Positions 1 to 7,371 of a stretch of 8,499 bases of DNA are shown one piece after another. The DNA lies in the NCBI GenBank assembly GCA_043806395.1, contig JAZDHC010000269.1:1-8499 (forward strand). The letters are read 5' to 3'. This DNA comes from CG2-30-40-21 sp043806395. Its GTDB lineage: Bacteria; UBA9089; CG2-30-40-21. The notes beneath the pieces were generated by a model. It worked only from the letters and a program-made list of their open reading frames with translations. It was not told the DNA's origin and ran no database searches. The translations under genes were made by a program, and so were the position numbers. The stretch's first letter is position 1. Each line of letters starts with the position of its first letter.

Positions 1-146
1 TTTTGATATTTTTCCACCGCAGAGACGCAGAGTCGCAGAGAAGAAACGCTGAATGAAGCATATAAATTCTCTGCGACTCTGCGTCTCTGCGGTTCATAAT
101 GAGAATTACTGCCTACCGACAATTAAGAGTTGTTGAGACACTCTAC
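1..146. repeat. Left partial copy of a 192-bp palindromic repeat element (core plus right arm)
   Basis: Positions 1-100 are identical to 8400-8499. Inside, 16-42 and 67-93 form a perfect 27-bp inverted repeat around a 24-base loop; the stem is built of 8-bp units (CGCAGAGA, CGCAGAGT, CGCAGAGA). Downstream, ATGAGAATTACT (99-110) and GTTGTTGAGAC (129-139) are the inverse complements of 8389-8400 and 8359-8369 beside the other copy. One full element therefore reads 8354-8499 followed by 101-146, about 192 bp. No coding sequence is present. It resembles the non-coding GCAGAGAC-type intergenic palindromes common in metagenomic genomes, probably multicopy. It also lies directly downstream of the 193-1386 gene, where the RNA stem could act as a 3' end structure; there is no U-run, so this is only a possibility. 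Confidence 0.9.
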
Positions 147-192
147 TATTTCACTGCTCATCAGCTTTGGTAAAAGCCCATAACGCAAGTGT

Positions 193-1386
193 TCAAATGG
201 ACAGTTTGCGTATAATCACCTTGATCTCATATTCATTCTCGATAATTTCAAGAGGCGGATTACCATTTTCTTTTAGCCAACGGTCGCATTTGATAATACC
301 CTGTCCGGCTCGCTCCACCATACCTGCTTCAAAGAAATATTGAGCAAGAACCGGGTTCCGGTGATATTTCAGACCGAGTTTCATGTTCTCTAAAGTCAGA
401 GTATTAGGCAATCCTCCAGGACTCTTGATCTCAATCCGGTCATTAAATATCCAGATAGCGATATCTGTCCCAAAAATGGTATAATCCCTATGAATGATGG
501 CATTAGCAAGCAGTTCTCTGAACACAGGCTCAGGATAATCATAAAAGTCTGTCCGTTTTATGCCTGTCACTTCAAATGCGTGGGTATTATAGATATAAAA
601 AAAGCTGATTACATCACGATAATTCTCAAAAATATTTCTCTCAAAGAATTTCAGGTTTTCTTTTTCATCTGCAATATTGTTCCCAGCGACTTTAACGCAC
701 ATGATATCGGACTGGGGTAAAAATCTCTTTACCTGTCCTTTGCCGAAAAGCAGGAGTCCGGCAATTGTCGGCTGATATTCATTGGCAACCTCCGTGATTA
801 AATCAAGGTTTAAATAAAGGTTCGTAATCTCTATTTCAGAGAGTTTATCTATATCAATGGTTGGTCTGTTTATCCTGATAAACTCCCTGATTCCGAAATC
901 ATCCAGATCTTTTAATTTAGAATAAGAAGCTGGTAAAAGCTCATAATGTAAATTGCCGGAGGACTGAAGCAATCTCTGCAACTCATCCCTTTCTTTTACC
1001 TCCCGTACAGTGCTGCCGTATCTTTTATAGTACCTGTTTGCTTTTGTAGGTGCATCCTTAAGGCAATATGGTTTATTACATCCCCTTTCAACCTCTACAA
1101 TACCAACCTTTTTCCACCTGACAATGATCTCATAGTAAACAGGGTCAATAATTGGTCGTATTAAATCCGAGCAGATGTTCATTATTCGTTCTTCATTATC
1201 AGAGCGTGTCAGTCCGGTTATATCTCCCTTGTCATCAATACCCAGAAAAATATATCCACCTTTAAGATTAGAAAAGGCGACAATTTCACGGGCAAGCATT
1301 TTACTATCAACAGCATCTTCTTTGAACTCGACATAGGAGTTTTCACCATTTGCAATCAGCTTTAAGATTTCCTGTTCATTCAGCAT
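193..1386 (-). CDS. Schlafen-AlbA_2 / GHKL-type ATP-binding putative transcriptional regulator (COG2865-like)
   Basis: This 397-aa protein has an N-terminal AlbA_2 (Schlafen-AlbA) fold: the YVEFKED motif (18-24) is followed by AREIVAFSNLKGGYIFLGI (32-50), the usual core of this family. The middle contains IAGLLLFGK (208-216). The C-terminal half is a divergent GHKL-type ATPase (HATPase_c_4): an N-box-like RELLANAIIHRDY (290-302), a G-rich KSPGGLP (321-327) and ERAGQGI (358-364). Such proteins are annotated as ATP-dependent or DNA-binding regulators; the true substrate is usually unknown. It stops about 33 residues after the last GHKL motif, so the C-terminal winged helix found in longer relatives is absent. 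The start is backed by GAGGAG at 1394-1399, 7 bases upstream. It follows the PorV-like gene by 74 bp on the same strand and could be the last gene of that operon; I see no convincing promoter in the gap. Confidence 0.87.
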   Translation of the reverse strand: MLNEQEILKLIANGENSYVEFKEDAVDSKMLAREIVAFSNLKGGYIFLGIDDKGDITGLTRSDNEERIMNICSDLIRPIIDPVYYEIIVRWKKVGIVEVERGCNKPYCLKDAPTKANRYYKRYGSTVREVKERDELQRLLQSSGNLHYELLPASYSKLKDLDDFGIREFIRINRPTIDIDKLSEIEITNLYLNLDLITEVANEYQPTIAGLLLFGKGQVKRFLPQSDIMCVKVAGNNIADEKENLKFFERNIFENYRDVISFFYIYNTHAFEVTGIKRTDFYDYPEPVFRELLANAIIHRDYTIFGTDIAIWIFNDRIEIKSPGGLPNTLTLENMKLGLKYHRNPVLAQYFFEAGMVERAGQGIIKCDRWLKENGNPPLEIIENEYEIKVIIRKLSI

Positions 1387-1460
1387 CGTTTATCTCCTCT
1401 CCATCACGCTCTAAACCCACTTGAATTCGTCCCAAGCCATAAAATATGATACCATGCCCC

Positions 1461-2696
1461 CTATTCTCCTATCTCCATTGGCACGCTTACATCAGAGGTA
1501 GTGGTCACAATGAACACACTTTCCGGAACAGACTTAAATGTCTCCCCTGATTTATCCATAATTTCCAGAACACACACATACTCTCCATCAGATACGATTT
1601 GTTGCTTTTCATCCCGTCCGTTCCAGATGACATATGGCGGAAGCTCATCCTTGCCCTCAAAGTATCGTATATTGTTACCCCATTTATTGAATATGGTTAA
1701 CGACCATCTCTTTATTTTTTCTAATTGTTTTGCCTGAATCTTTATCCTTGTCTGATTAAACTTGCCTGTTGGTGAAAAAACATCTGGCTCAGGGGTTATT
1801 TGTATGCCAAAGGTATCAAATGACCATGTAAAAGATAGCCGATGGGATACCCCAATATCCGCAAATCCAAGGGCATAATCAAATCCATACTTATCCCGCT
1901 TTATCCCAAATCCAGCATTCAATTTACTGCCATCTACACCCATTCGCAAGGCAATGGTCTTTTTCCGTAGCCAATATTCACCACCAATTCGAGCATGAAG
2001 GGATTGACCCAGTGTTTTATCAACATCCATGCACAAGATAAGATTATTATTCAGCATTCGTGACCCAAGACCCGCAGATAAGGAAAATGGAAATTTTTCT
2101 TCCTCTTCTTTTAGCCTTAGCTTGGGTGAGATAATGTTTTTGAGGCTGAGTCCAAGGCTGAGACGATCCCGTGGTGTTAAGAATAAACCACCATCTAATC
2201 CAATCCCGGTACCATTGTAGACGGAAATTTGTTGAGAGACGAGTTTTACGCTTGCCCCACAACTTATCGAACGGGCAATGCGTTTGCCGTAGGAGACAAA
2301 GATACCCTGCCTTGAATCATTAAACTTGCCGAGTGTCTCCTGCCGAATATTTGTCTCTTCAAGGTCGCCTGAGCTGAGCAATACTACCCCCAACCCCAAC
2401 ACACCTGTTTTTTGCGAAGGATGAGCAAAGCCCAGAAAGTTATAGAACGAACCCTCAAAAAGGTTAGATGCCATGGCAGTTGCTTGTCCGATTTTGATCT
2501 GGGTAAGTCCGGCTGGATTGAAATAAATTGCAGATACATCATCTGATAAACCCGCAAATGCCCCACCCATACCCATGGCTCTGGCACCAGTACCCCACTG
2601 AAGATATTCACCGGGCAAACCAGAATATTTTGTGCCTGCATAAGATACAATTGCAGAACATATAACAATGATAAAGGCACAAATCAATTTTTTCAT
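1461..2696 (-). CDS. PorV/PorQ family outer-membrane beta-barrel protein with FlgD-like C-terminal domain
   Basis: The 411-aa product begins with a Sec signal peptide (MKKLICAFIIVICSAIVSYA, cleavage near A20). The PorV/PorQ (UPF0164-type) signature follows: GARAMGMGGAFAG (37-49) and DDVSAIYFNPAGL (52-64). Alternating strands up to about 292 fit a FadL-like outer-membrane barrel. In type IX systems PorV binds cargo C-terminal signals and delivers them to the attachment complex; that role here is inferred. Residues about 312-397 form an added FlgD-like Ig module (WSLTIFNKWGNNIRYFEG, then VIWNGRD and SDGEYVCVLEIMDKSG), which classical PorV lacks. AGGAGC (2707-2712) lies 10 bases before the ATG. 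The gene starts 18 bp after the HEPN stop codon, so co-transcription with the toxin-antitoxin pair is likely. Only the PorV-like component is seen; no other type IX gene is in the window. Confidence 0.85.
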   Translation of the reverse strand: MKKLICAFIIVICSAIVSYAGTKYSGLPGEYLQWGTGARAMGMGGAFAGLSDDVSAIYFNPAGLTQIKIGQATAMASNLFEGSFYNFLGFAHPSQKTGVLGLGVVLLSSGDLEETNIRQETLGKFNDSRQGIFVSYGKRIARSISCGASVKLVSQQISVYNGTGIGLDGGLFLTPRDRLSLGLSLKNIISPKLRLKEEEEKFPFSLSAGLGSRMLNNNLILCMDVDKTLGQSLHARIGGEYWLRKKTIALRMGVDGSKLNAGFGIKRDKYGFDYALGFADIGVSHRLSFTWSFDTFGIQITPEPDVFSPTGKFNQTRIKIQAKQLEKIKRWSLTIFNKWGNNIRYFEGKDELPPYVIWNGRDEKQQIVSDGEYVCVLEIMDKSGETFKSVPESVFIVTTTSDVSVPMEIGE

Positions 2697-2714
2697 TCTG
2701 ATTGTTGCTCCTAT

Positions 2715-3116
2715 TTAATTACTATCAATATCAATCATTTTCTCGGCCCATATCCGTACCCTTACTATCGTCTCCATGATGGATTTTCTATCAAAAGGAG
2801 ACTCTGTCTCTTCAGGCAGCATATCGTAACGCCATTCAACTGCATAAGGGGACAAGATGTCTATATCTTCAATATTTACAGGAAGAGTAATCCCGTTATC
2901 TATTAGCAAACATAGTAATTCATGAATATCATGTGTTCTTCTGTATTCAATCTTTAGTTCAGACAAGACTGCCTTCAAAAGCTTTTCCACTGCCTGTTGG
3001 CTATGAAAACCAAAGATTTCATCACTGATGCGAGTTGATAATAGCACCTCATCCAATAATATTTCATCCTCAGTTGCTTTTTTTAATAATCTCAAGGCTT
3101 GTTCATGATGTTTCAT
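2715..3116 (-). CDS. HEPN domain protein, putative toxin of a HEPN/MNT toxin-antitoxin pair
   Basis: This is a 133-aa, mainly helical protein of the HEPN family (PF05168 type). Visible family marks are SQQAVEKLLKAVL (39-51), RRTHDIHELLCLL (59-71, the THD-x-x-x-LL motif) and YAVEWRYD (91-98). R60-T-H-D-I-H65 fits the R-x4-6-H motif of HEPN ribonucleases, although its spacing towards the C-terminus differs from classical HepT and no following R-x4-H-x-Y tyrosine is seen. HEPN proteins paired with MNT partners are often RNases, neutralised in the characterised HepT/MntA pairs by AMPylation. The start codon lies 14 bases inside the end of the MNT gene, so translation is probably coupled. The RBS is weak (AAGGGA-like, inside the MNT gene). 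RNase activity is inferred from family only. Confidence 0.85.
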   Translation of the reverse strand: MKHHEQALRLLKKATEDEILLDEVLLSTRISDEIFGFHSQQAVEKLLKAVLSELKIEYRRTHDIHELLCLLIDNGITLPVNIEDIDILSPYAVEWRYDMLPEETESPFDRKSIMETIVRVRIWAEKMIDIDSN

Positions 3117-3420
3117 ATACTATTTTCCCTTCCAATCCAGCTTCGTAAATTATAGTCCCAGGCGTAGTTAACCATTCATTAAATATCCGTTCACTCACAA
3201 CAATAATATCTACTGGTATTCGTAAGGAACTTAAAACTCGCCTGAGCCTGACCATCTCCATTCTACGAGACAGAAGTTCTTTTTCTACAACAAGAAAATC
3301 AAGGTCACTATCTTTTGAGGCATTTCCACGAGCATAAGAGCCAAAAAGAATAATCTTTACCGGGTTTGCCGCTTCCTTAAGAAGTTCTATTGCTTTTCGG
3401 ATTGTTTCCTGAGCAATCAT
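3103..3420 (-). CDS. MNT-type minimal nucleotidyltransferase, putative antitoxin
   Basis: The 105-aa protein carries the minimal nucleotidyltransferase signature GSYARG (27-32) followed by SDLD with D39 and D41, and a third acidic residue D71 in VDIIVV. This is the complete metal-binding triad of the DNA polymerase beta-like family. In MntA/HepT pairs this enzyme adds AMP to the HEPN toxin and silences it; the same role is expected here because the HEPN gene follows with a 14-bp overlap. The ATG overlaps the stop of the large Ig-repeat gene as ATGA (3417-3420), a classic translational coupling arrangement. It places the antitoxin before the toxin, but under the control of an envelope-protein gene. 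No separate promoter is evident. Confidence 0.9.
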   Translation of the reverse strand: MIAQETIRKAIELLKEAANPVKIILFGSYARGNASKDSDLDFLVVEKELLSRRMEMVRLRRVLSSLRIPVDIIVVSERIFNEWLTTPGTIIYEAGLEGKIVYETS

Positions 3421-6400
3421 TTCACCACCCCAATCCTTCTGACCATAACCACATCCCCGGACGGATATTTAGCAGTTACCCGACAAATGTAGCTGCCATT
3501 TCCAACAACTTCTCCATCACCATTCCTGCCATCCCATTTGTGATCCCATTCCTGTCCTGCCAGAATCTCCTTCATCCAGACCAATTCCCCAAACAGGTTG
3601 TATATTTGAATGTGGATATCAGCCGGAGTTGTGAGTGGATACTCAATACTTGTCCCTTCCTTTGGATTAAACGGGTTAGGAAAATTTCTCAATTTATATG
3701 GTTCAGGGGTAATGAAAACACTCAAGGAATATTCAGCCCCAGCCTTTTCGCTTTCATCTACATAGCGGTAGAAAATCTGGTGTTTACCCGGCGAATTAAT
3801 GGTGAATGTGGCGAATGGTAAAAGCTGCGTCCAGGAACCATTATCTATTTTATATTCCTGCTTGAGGTTTCCAAATGGTTTCAGCTCAAATATCGTACTT
3901 GGTTTGGCAGAGGTTACACCCTGTTCGCTATGGCTAATAATCAAGGGTATGGGAGAGACAACCTGAAAACTGATTGTTCCAATACTGAACAATCCACATA
4001 TTACCTTAACCGTAACAATTCCAGTGGTTGTGCCAGCTGGAATATTAAGAACAGCATAGCCATCAATATTGGTGGAAGTTGTGCCGCTTATCTGACTATC
4101 AATAACCCTGAACCTGACCATAGCCCCAGATGTTCCTGTTCCAGTTTGTGGAGACACCACACGAACATTAATTGTTGCTGTCCCACCCGGCAGAACTGTA
4201 ATCGTATCGTGTGAAACATTATGTGAAACATTAAGGGTGTAAGCAGCAATAGATACCTCAGAATCCCCCTCCTTTTCCTCTTGCACCCAGACCATTCTGC
4301 CACCTCCATTAGTAATCACAGATTGCCATTTGACTGGTAACTGCTCGTTTTCTCCTGTCTGTACAGTAATAGGCACGGTCAGCCATGCCCCTGGGGACAA
4401 GGATTCACTACCTGGCGTCAAACGAACATATTGCCCGTTGCTTGTAGCAGACCATGGTTGATTAAGTGTCGTGGGTGTGCCAACGATGATACAGGTAAAT
4501 CCTGATGGTATGGTAATGTCTATCTGGCTGATAGCACTATCGCCAGTATTGGTTACTCGATAGATGGTTTGGGTGGCGGCATTTGCATAAACCTTATGTG
4601 GCAGGACTGATGCCGTTGCACTCAGGGCAATAACATTAATCTTATTGCTCGTACCATAAACATATCCATCATACAAGCTAATGCTAACGGTTTCTGGTTT
4701 TTTGAGAATAATGGTTAATGGCAGTATTTGGGTTTGAATGGCAACACCTGCAATAAAGACAATTGCCGGCGGGTAGGATGGCTTGTTGCCAGCCATATCT
4801 GCCCCTGGACCAGAGAAGATGATAGTTTTTGTGCCAGAATAACTATTTGCCACATTTCCAAAACAGTCCCGGGCAATAAGGCTATTGATGCTGAATGGCT
4901 GATTAACAGTAACCGGTGATGGCAGGTTGATATCAAGATATGATACCCCTGCTGGTAAAACGGTAATAGTCGTTGTTGTGCCAGAGGTAATGCCATCTGT
5001 TACCCATATTGTGGTTTGAGTAGCATTGGTAAGGGTAAACCCTGTGGCTGTGGCTGTCCCATGGTCAAATGTTTGATCGCTTTGTTGTAGGGACAGGGCT
5101 TGTCCCTGTCCGTCTGTTTTCTTCAGGGGTGAACTACTATTCCATGAAAGTGTGTGAGAACCTGTGTAGTTGCTGGTAACATTGCCAAAGGCATCCTTAT
5201 CAGCCTTAATTGTGATGGCAAAGGCAGTGCCTGCGGTCTCTGCTTCCTGATGCTCTGTGGATAAAATAAACTTGACTGGTGGGGCAGGGACAACAACAAT
5301 CTTTTCGGAAGTACCACTGATAGTGCCCTGTGTTATTGTTATCATGGTCTCCTCTGCCTTAACTAATTTCACCTCAAGGCTGACAGTGCCAGAGGCAAAG
5401 TTTGCTTCCTGCGGCAGACAGGCTGGATTGCCATTTGGTGAACTCGTACTAGGCCCGCTGTAGGTTAATGTTTTTGCCTCCTGATAATCAGCAACATTCC
5501 CAAAGGCATCAAAGGCAGTGATGGTCAGGGGAAAACTTCCCCCGGCTGTTACTGTTCCCGGGGCAGTTATCGTAAATGACCCAGCTGCAGCAGGCTTGAC
5601 AGTTATGGATGATGATGTGCCACTAATCGTGCCACTCGTGGCAGTAATGCTTGAAGACCCTCCTGCATTGGTAAGCATAAAGCCTGTAATCGTGCATTTC
5701 CCATTGGTAAATGTCCCCACCGACCCATCCTCTGGTTTGGTGGGTGTACCATTATTTGGGGAATTTCCAGCAGTCCATGACCAGTCGATAGAACGGCTGT
5801 CTGTGTAGTCTGCAACATTCCCATATTTATCCTTGAGGGTAAGGATGACGGAAAAGGGAATGCCTGCGGTCTTTTCTGCGGGATTTTCGGTAGTTACTTC
5901 TATGCTGGTAGGACTGCTCGGGGTGACAGTGATGAGGTTTGAGGTGCCGGTTATGGTGCCGATTGCCATGATGATGGCTGTTGATTTTAATAATTTGGTA
6001 AACAATGAGGTAGTAGATATGCCACGATTAAAGTACAATGAGGATGTGCCTGAAGGAATTCCCTCAAGTCCGATGTAGGTTACTGTTTGACTGCCTGTGG
6101 TTGTAGCTGTATTGCCAAATCTATCACAAATTGTGATAGTGCCAAGCGGAAAGTCGACACCGGCTGTAACCGTAGCCGGGGGGGAGAATCGCAGATTGGA
6201 TGGGGATGAGGCTTGGATAGGGATGGGTGAAGATGTGCCGCACCAGTATTCAGTAACACCGGCAAAATAGGAGACAGTAATGCAGGGCTTGTCCCCGGCA
6301 TTTACTGGTGTAAATGTGCCCAAGTATGCTTTGCCATCAGTAAATAATATCTCACTACTTGAGCCAACTTGTGGTGTTGACTGACTTCCATTTGGGGAGT

Positions 6401-6977
6401 TTGTGACATTCCATGAATAATCGATGGGATATGTTTCTGTGCCAGATTGGAAACCTTTTGGCTGACCGGATAAGTTACCAGTTAGGTTGCCATAAGCATC
6501 TGTTGCTTCCAGAGTAATGCCAAAGCCTACGCCGGCTGTTTTAGTACCATTATTTTCAATCGCCACATTAAAACGAAATGGTGGTACCGACGGACTAACC
6601 GTGATTTGGGATAATGTCCCTGCCATTCCATCATCTCTACTGCTGACGGTGATAGTGGATGTTTCGATGGCATTAAATAGGAAAAATCCGGGAATCCGTG
6701 CTGTCCCACTCGTAAAGGTTACAGTACCCGATGGAATAATCGGAGTGGATGTACCATAGAGTGGCTTGCTTGCTGTGGATGTCCCTGTAAGATATTTACT
6801 ACCATCGAAATTGCTACGGGCAGAGTCGTTATACATTGTTGCTGTTACCGTAAAGCTACTGCCAGCAGATACAGTATTTTCTTCAGAAATCCAAAGCACA
6901 AAATGATCTGCCGCCATAGCCCTACCAGCCGAAAACATCAATACCAGAACAACACAGATATATCGTAAAACAGACAT
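3417..6977 (-). CDS. Large secreted Ig-repeat surface protein with PNPFNP/FlgD-like C-terminal tail
   Basis: The start at 6977 gives 1186 aa and a clean signal peptide (MSVLRYICVVLVLMFSAGRA, cleavage after AMA at 22); a further in-frame ATG at 7052 would add 25 polar residues before it and has no better RBS. Residues 23-785 hold seven Ig-like modules with the core TAG-x-x-F ... D-x-(F/Y)GN and an SGTS-x-x-ItV-xP end. They alternate between two subtypes, A and B (see the repeat entry). Residues 786-914 resemble a DUF11-like beta domain, 915-1009 a Big_1-like bacterial Ig, and 1010-1091 an OmpL47-like repeat (YKIDNGSWT ... GKHQIFYRYVDESEKAG). Residues 1092-1186 begin with LRNFPNPFNP and end in a FlgD-like module (KWDGRNGDGEVVGNGSYICR), as in type IX sorted proteins. 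It is probably cell-surface or released; ligand unknown. It heads an operon with MNT, HEPN and a PorV-like barrel. Confidence 0.85.
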   Translation of the reverse strand: MSVLRYICVVLVLMFSAGRAMAADHFVLWISEENTVSAGSSFTVTATMYNDSARSNFDGSKYLTGTSTASKPLYGTSTPIIPSGTVTFTSGTARIPGFFLFNAIETSTITVSSRDDGMAGTLSQITVSPSVPPFRFNVAIENNGTKTAGVGFGITLEATDAYGNLTGNLSGQPKGFQSGTETYPIDYSWNVTNSPNGSQSTPQVGSSSEILFTDGKAYLGTFTPVNAGDKPCITVSYFAGVTEYWCGTSSPIPIQASSPSNLRFSPPATVTAGVDFPLGTITICDRFGNTATTTGSQTVTYIGLEGIPSGTSSLYFNRGISTTSLFTKLLKSTAIIMAIGTITGTSNLITVTPSSPTSIEVTTENPAEKTAGIPFSVILTLKDKYGNVADYTDSRSIDWSWTAGNSPNNGTPTKPEDGSVGTFTNGKCTITGFMLTNAGGSSSITATSGTISGTSSSITVKPAAAGSFTITAPGTVTAGGSFPLTITAFDAFGNVADYQEAKTLTYSGPSTSSPNGNPACLPQEANFASGTVSLEVKLVKAEETMITITQGTISGTSEKIVVVPAPPVKFILSTEHQEAETAGTAFAITIKADKDAFGNVTSNYTGSHTLSWNSSSPLKKTDGQGQALSLQQSDQTFDHGTATATGFTLTNATQTTIWVTDGITSGTTTTITVLPAGVSYLDINLPSPVTVNQPFSINSLIARDCFGNVANSYSGTKTIIFSGPGADMAGNKPSYPPAIVFIAGVAIQTQILPLTIILKKPETVSISLYDGYVYGTSNKINVIALSATASVLPHKVYANAATQTIYRVTNTGDSAISQIDITIPSGFTCIIVGTPTTLNQPWSATSNGQYVRLTPGSESLSPGAWLTVPITVQTGENEQLPVKWQSVITNGGGRMVWVQEEKEGDSEVSIAAYTLNVSHNVSHDTITVLPGGTATINVRVVSPQTGTGTSGAMVRFRVIDSQISGTTSTNIDGYAVLNIPAGTTTGIVTVKVICGLFSIGTISFQVVSPIPLIISHSEQGVTSAKPSTIFELKPFGNLKQEYKIDNGSWTQLLPFATFTINSPGKHQIFYRYVDESEKAGAEYSLSVFITPEPYKLRNFPNPFNPKEGTSIEYPLTTPADIHIQIYNLFGELVWMKEILAGQEWDHKWDGRNGDGEVVGNGSYICRVTAKYPSGDVVMVRRIGVVK
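4211..4234 (-). repeat. 12-bp in-frame tandem duplication encoding NVSH-NVSH
   Basis: GTGAAACATTAT (4211-4222) is followed at once by GTGAAACATTAA (4223-4234), 11 of 12 bases identical. On the coding strand this gives NVSHNVSH at the boundary between the DUF11-like and Big_1-like domains of the large surface protein. It looks like a small slippage duplication that kept the frame and lengthened the linker. Confidence 0.7.
4623..6584 (-). repeat. Three tandem A-B pairs of Ig-like modules within the surface protein gene
   Basis: The modules alternate in two recognisable kinds. A modules (mature gene residues 132-258, 356-463, 566-676) have a long pre-TAG strand, TAG-x-x-F, LSW or YSW, then F-x-x-G and a GF-x-LTNA motif (F-x-PVNA in the first). 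B modules (259-355, 464-565, 677-785) have (P)xTVTAG-x-x-F or PVTVNQPF, D-x-FGN, then YSGP or a variant, and an LVK/ILK-type strand before the GTS end. The pair boundaries fall at about 6584, 5912, 5282 and 4623, so each pair is about 210-224 residues. A further A-like module (23-131) precedes the first pair. This is seen in the translated sequence by eye, not by computed alignment. Confidence 0.7.
5091..5111. repeat. Palindromic repeat inside the coding sequence
   Basis: GGACAGGG (5091-5098), loop CTTGT, and CCCTGTCC (5104-5111) form a perfect 8-bp stem. Just upstream the sequence reads GTAGGGACAGGG, the same GTAG-led style as the intergenic hairpin at 7372-7399. It encodes the GQGQALS stretch in the third A module of the surface protein, a loop where the module is about 4 residues longer than its sisters and reads differently. 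This suggests an in-frame insertion of a mobile palindrome. Confidence 0.6.
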
Positions 6978-6984
6978 ACTATTT

Positions 6985-6989
6985 TCCTC
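6985..6989 (-). promoter_or_regulatory. Ribosome binding site that fixes the surface-protein start at 6977
   Basis: On the minus strand GAGGA lies 7 bases before the ATG at 6977, directly ahead of a signal peptide. The upstream in-frame ATG at 7052 lacks both a comparable site and a sensible leader, so the shorter form is preferred. Confidence 0.8.
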
Positions 6990-7042
6990 ATTTTGAATTG
7001 TTTGTTTTTGCCGAAATCTCCACGAACACACAATCGCAACTA

Positions 7043-7060
7043 CGCAAGCCAAAACTTGCG
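7043..7060. repeat. Short hairpin repeat (CGCAAG / CTTGCG)
   Basis: CGCAAG (7043-7048), six-base spacer CCAAAA, CTTGCG (7055-7060), followed by GCTAC. It lies in the leader of the surface-protein operon, 66 bases before its start codon. It resembles the dispersed GTAGCCGCA...-type palindromes of metagenomic genomes; that resemblance is from memory. No U-run follows, so it is not a terminator. Confidence 0.5.
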
Positions 7061-7093
7061 GCTACCGCTGCTGACTGTCAATCAGCCATCATT

Positions 7094-7248
7094 GACGCCC
7101 TCGTAAAAAGTCGTCATTCCTGCCCCCGTTTTCACGAGGGTAAACTCCAGCAGGAATCCAGAAAACACATAACTACTTGAAAAAGCTGGATTCCCGTTTG
7201 CACGGGAATGACATGAGAACTGTTTTTTAGACTTTTTGCGAGAGTGTC
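7094..7248. mobile_element. MITE-like element, 155 bp, with 6-bp target site duplication
   Basis: The ends are 19-bp imperfect terminal inverted repeats (7094-7112 and 7230-7248, 16 of 19 matching), starting GAC and ending GTC. Both sides are bordered by ATCATT (7088-7093 and 7249-7254), a 6-bp target duplication. The inside has two further hairpins: ATTCCTGC with GCAGGAAT (7116-7123, 7150-7157) and ATTCCCGT with ACGGGAAT (7190-7197, 7202-7209). These belong to the widespread GTCATTCC...GGAATGAC repeat style. There is no transposase, so it would depend on an element elsewhere. It lies in the leader of the surface-protein operon, immediately downstream of the -10 box. Confidence 0.85.
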
Positions 7249-7251
7249 ATC

Positions 7252-7280
7252 ATTATATCACATTTAATGGAATTGGTCAA
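7252..7280 (-). promoter_or_regulatory. Sigma70-type promoter for the surface-protein/MNT/HEPN/PorV operon
   Basis: On the minus strand TTGACC (7275-7280) is followed by a 17-bp spacer and a perfect TATAAT (7252-7257), with TG three bases before the -10. Transcription should begin near 7245, inside the right end of the MITE-like element. The leader is then about 268 nt and carries the whole element as a folded RNA. It is the only strong promoter I see before the five-gene run. Confidence 0.75.
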
Positions 7281-7348
7281 TAGAAAAAAATGGGAGGCAG
7301 GGCACAGACTACACCAAAAATTTTGCCAAATATTTTCCACACCCCTAC

Positions 7349-7364
7349 CCCCCGTCAGCGGGGG
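7349..7364. repeat. GC-rich hairpin (CCCCCG / CGGGGG)
   Basis: CCCCCG (7349-7354), loop TCAG, CGGGGG (7359-7364). It is a perfect 6-bp stem in the spacer, 8 bases from the next hairpin at 7372. It could slow or end PEP-CTERM transcription, but no U-run follows on either strand. Confidence 0.5.
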
Positions 7365-7371
7365 ACAAAGA

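Noticed and set aside
16..93. The 8-bp CGCAGAGA/T units considered as a CRISPR-like or minisatellite array.
   Set aside because: The units are contiguous without spacers, only three per arm, and arranged as two arms of a perfect palindrome.
6121..6139. Perfect 9-bp palindrome CTATCACAA-A-TTGTGATAG, reminiscent of a CRP/FNR half-site pair.
   Set aside because: It lies inside the coding sequence of the surface protein and encodes the conserved D-x-FGN region (ITICDRF), far from any start. The half-sites are in the reverse arrangement of a CRP site. Chance or coding constraint explains it.
6978..7052. Extra 25-codon N-terminal extension of the surface protein from an ATG at 7052.
   Set aside because: The extension is polar, would bury the signal peptide, and covers the GAGGA site that serves the ATG at 6977.
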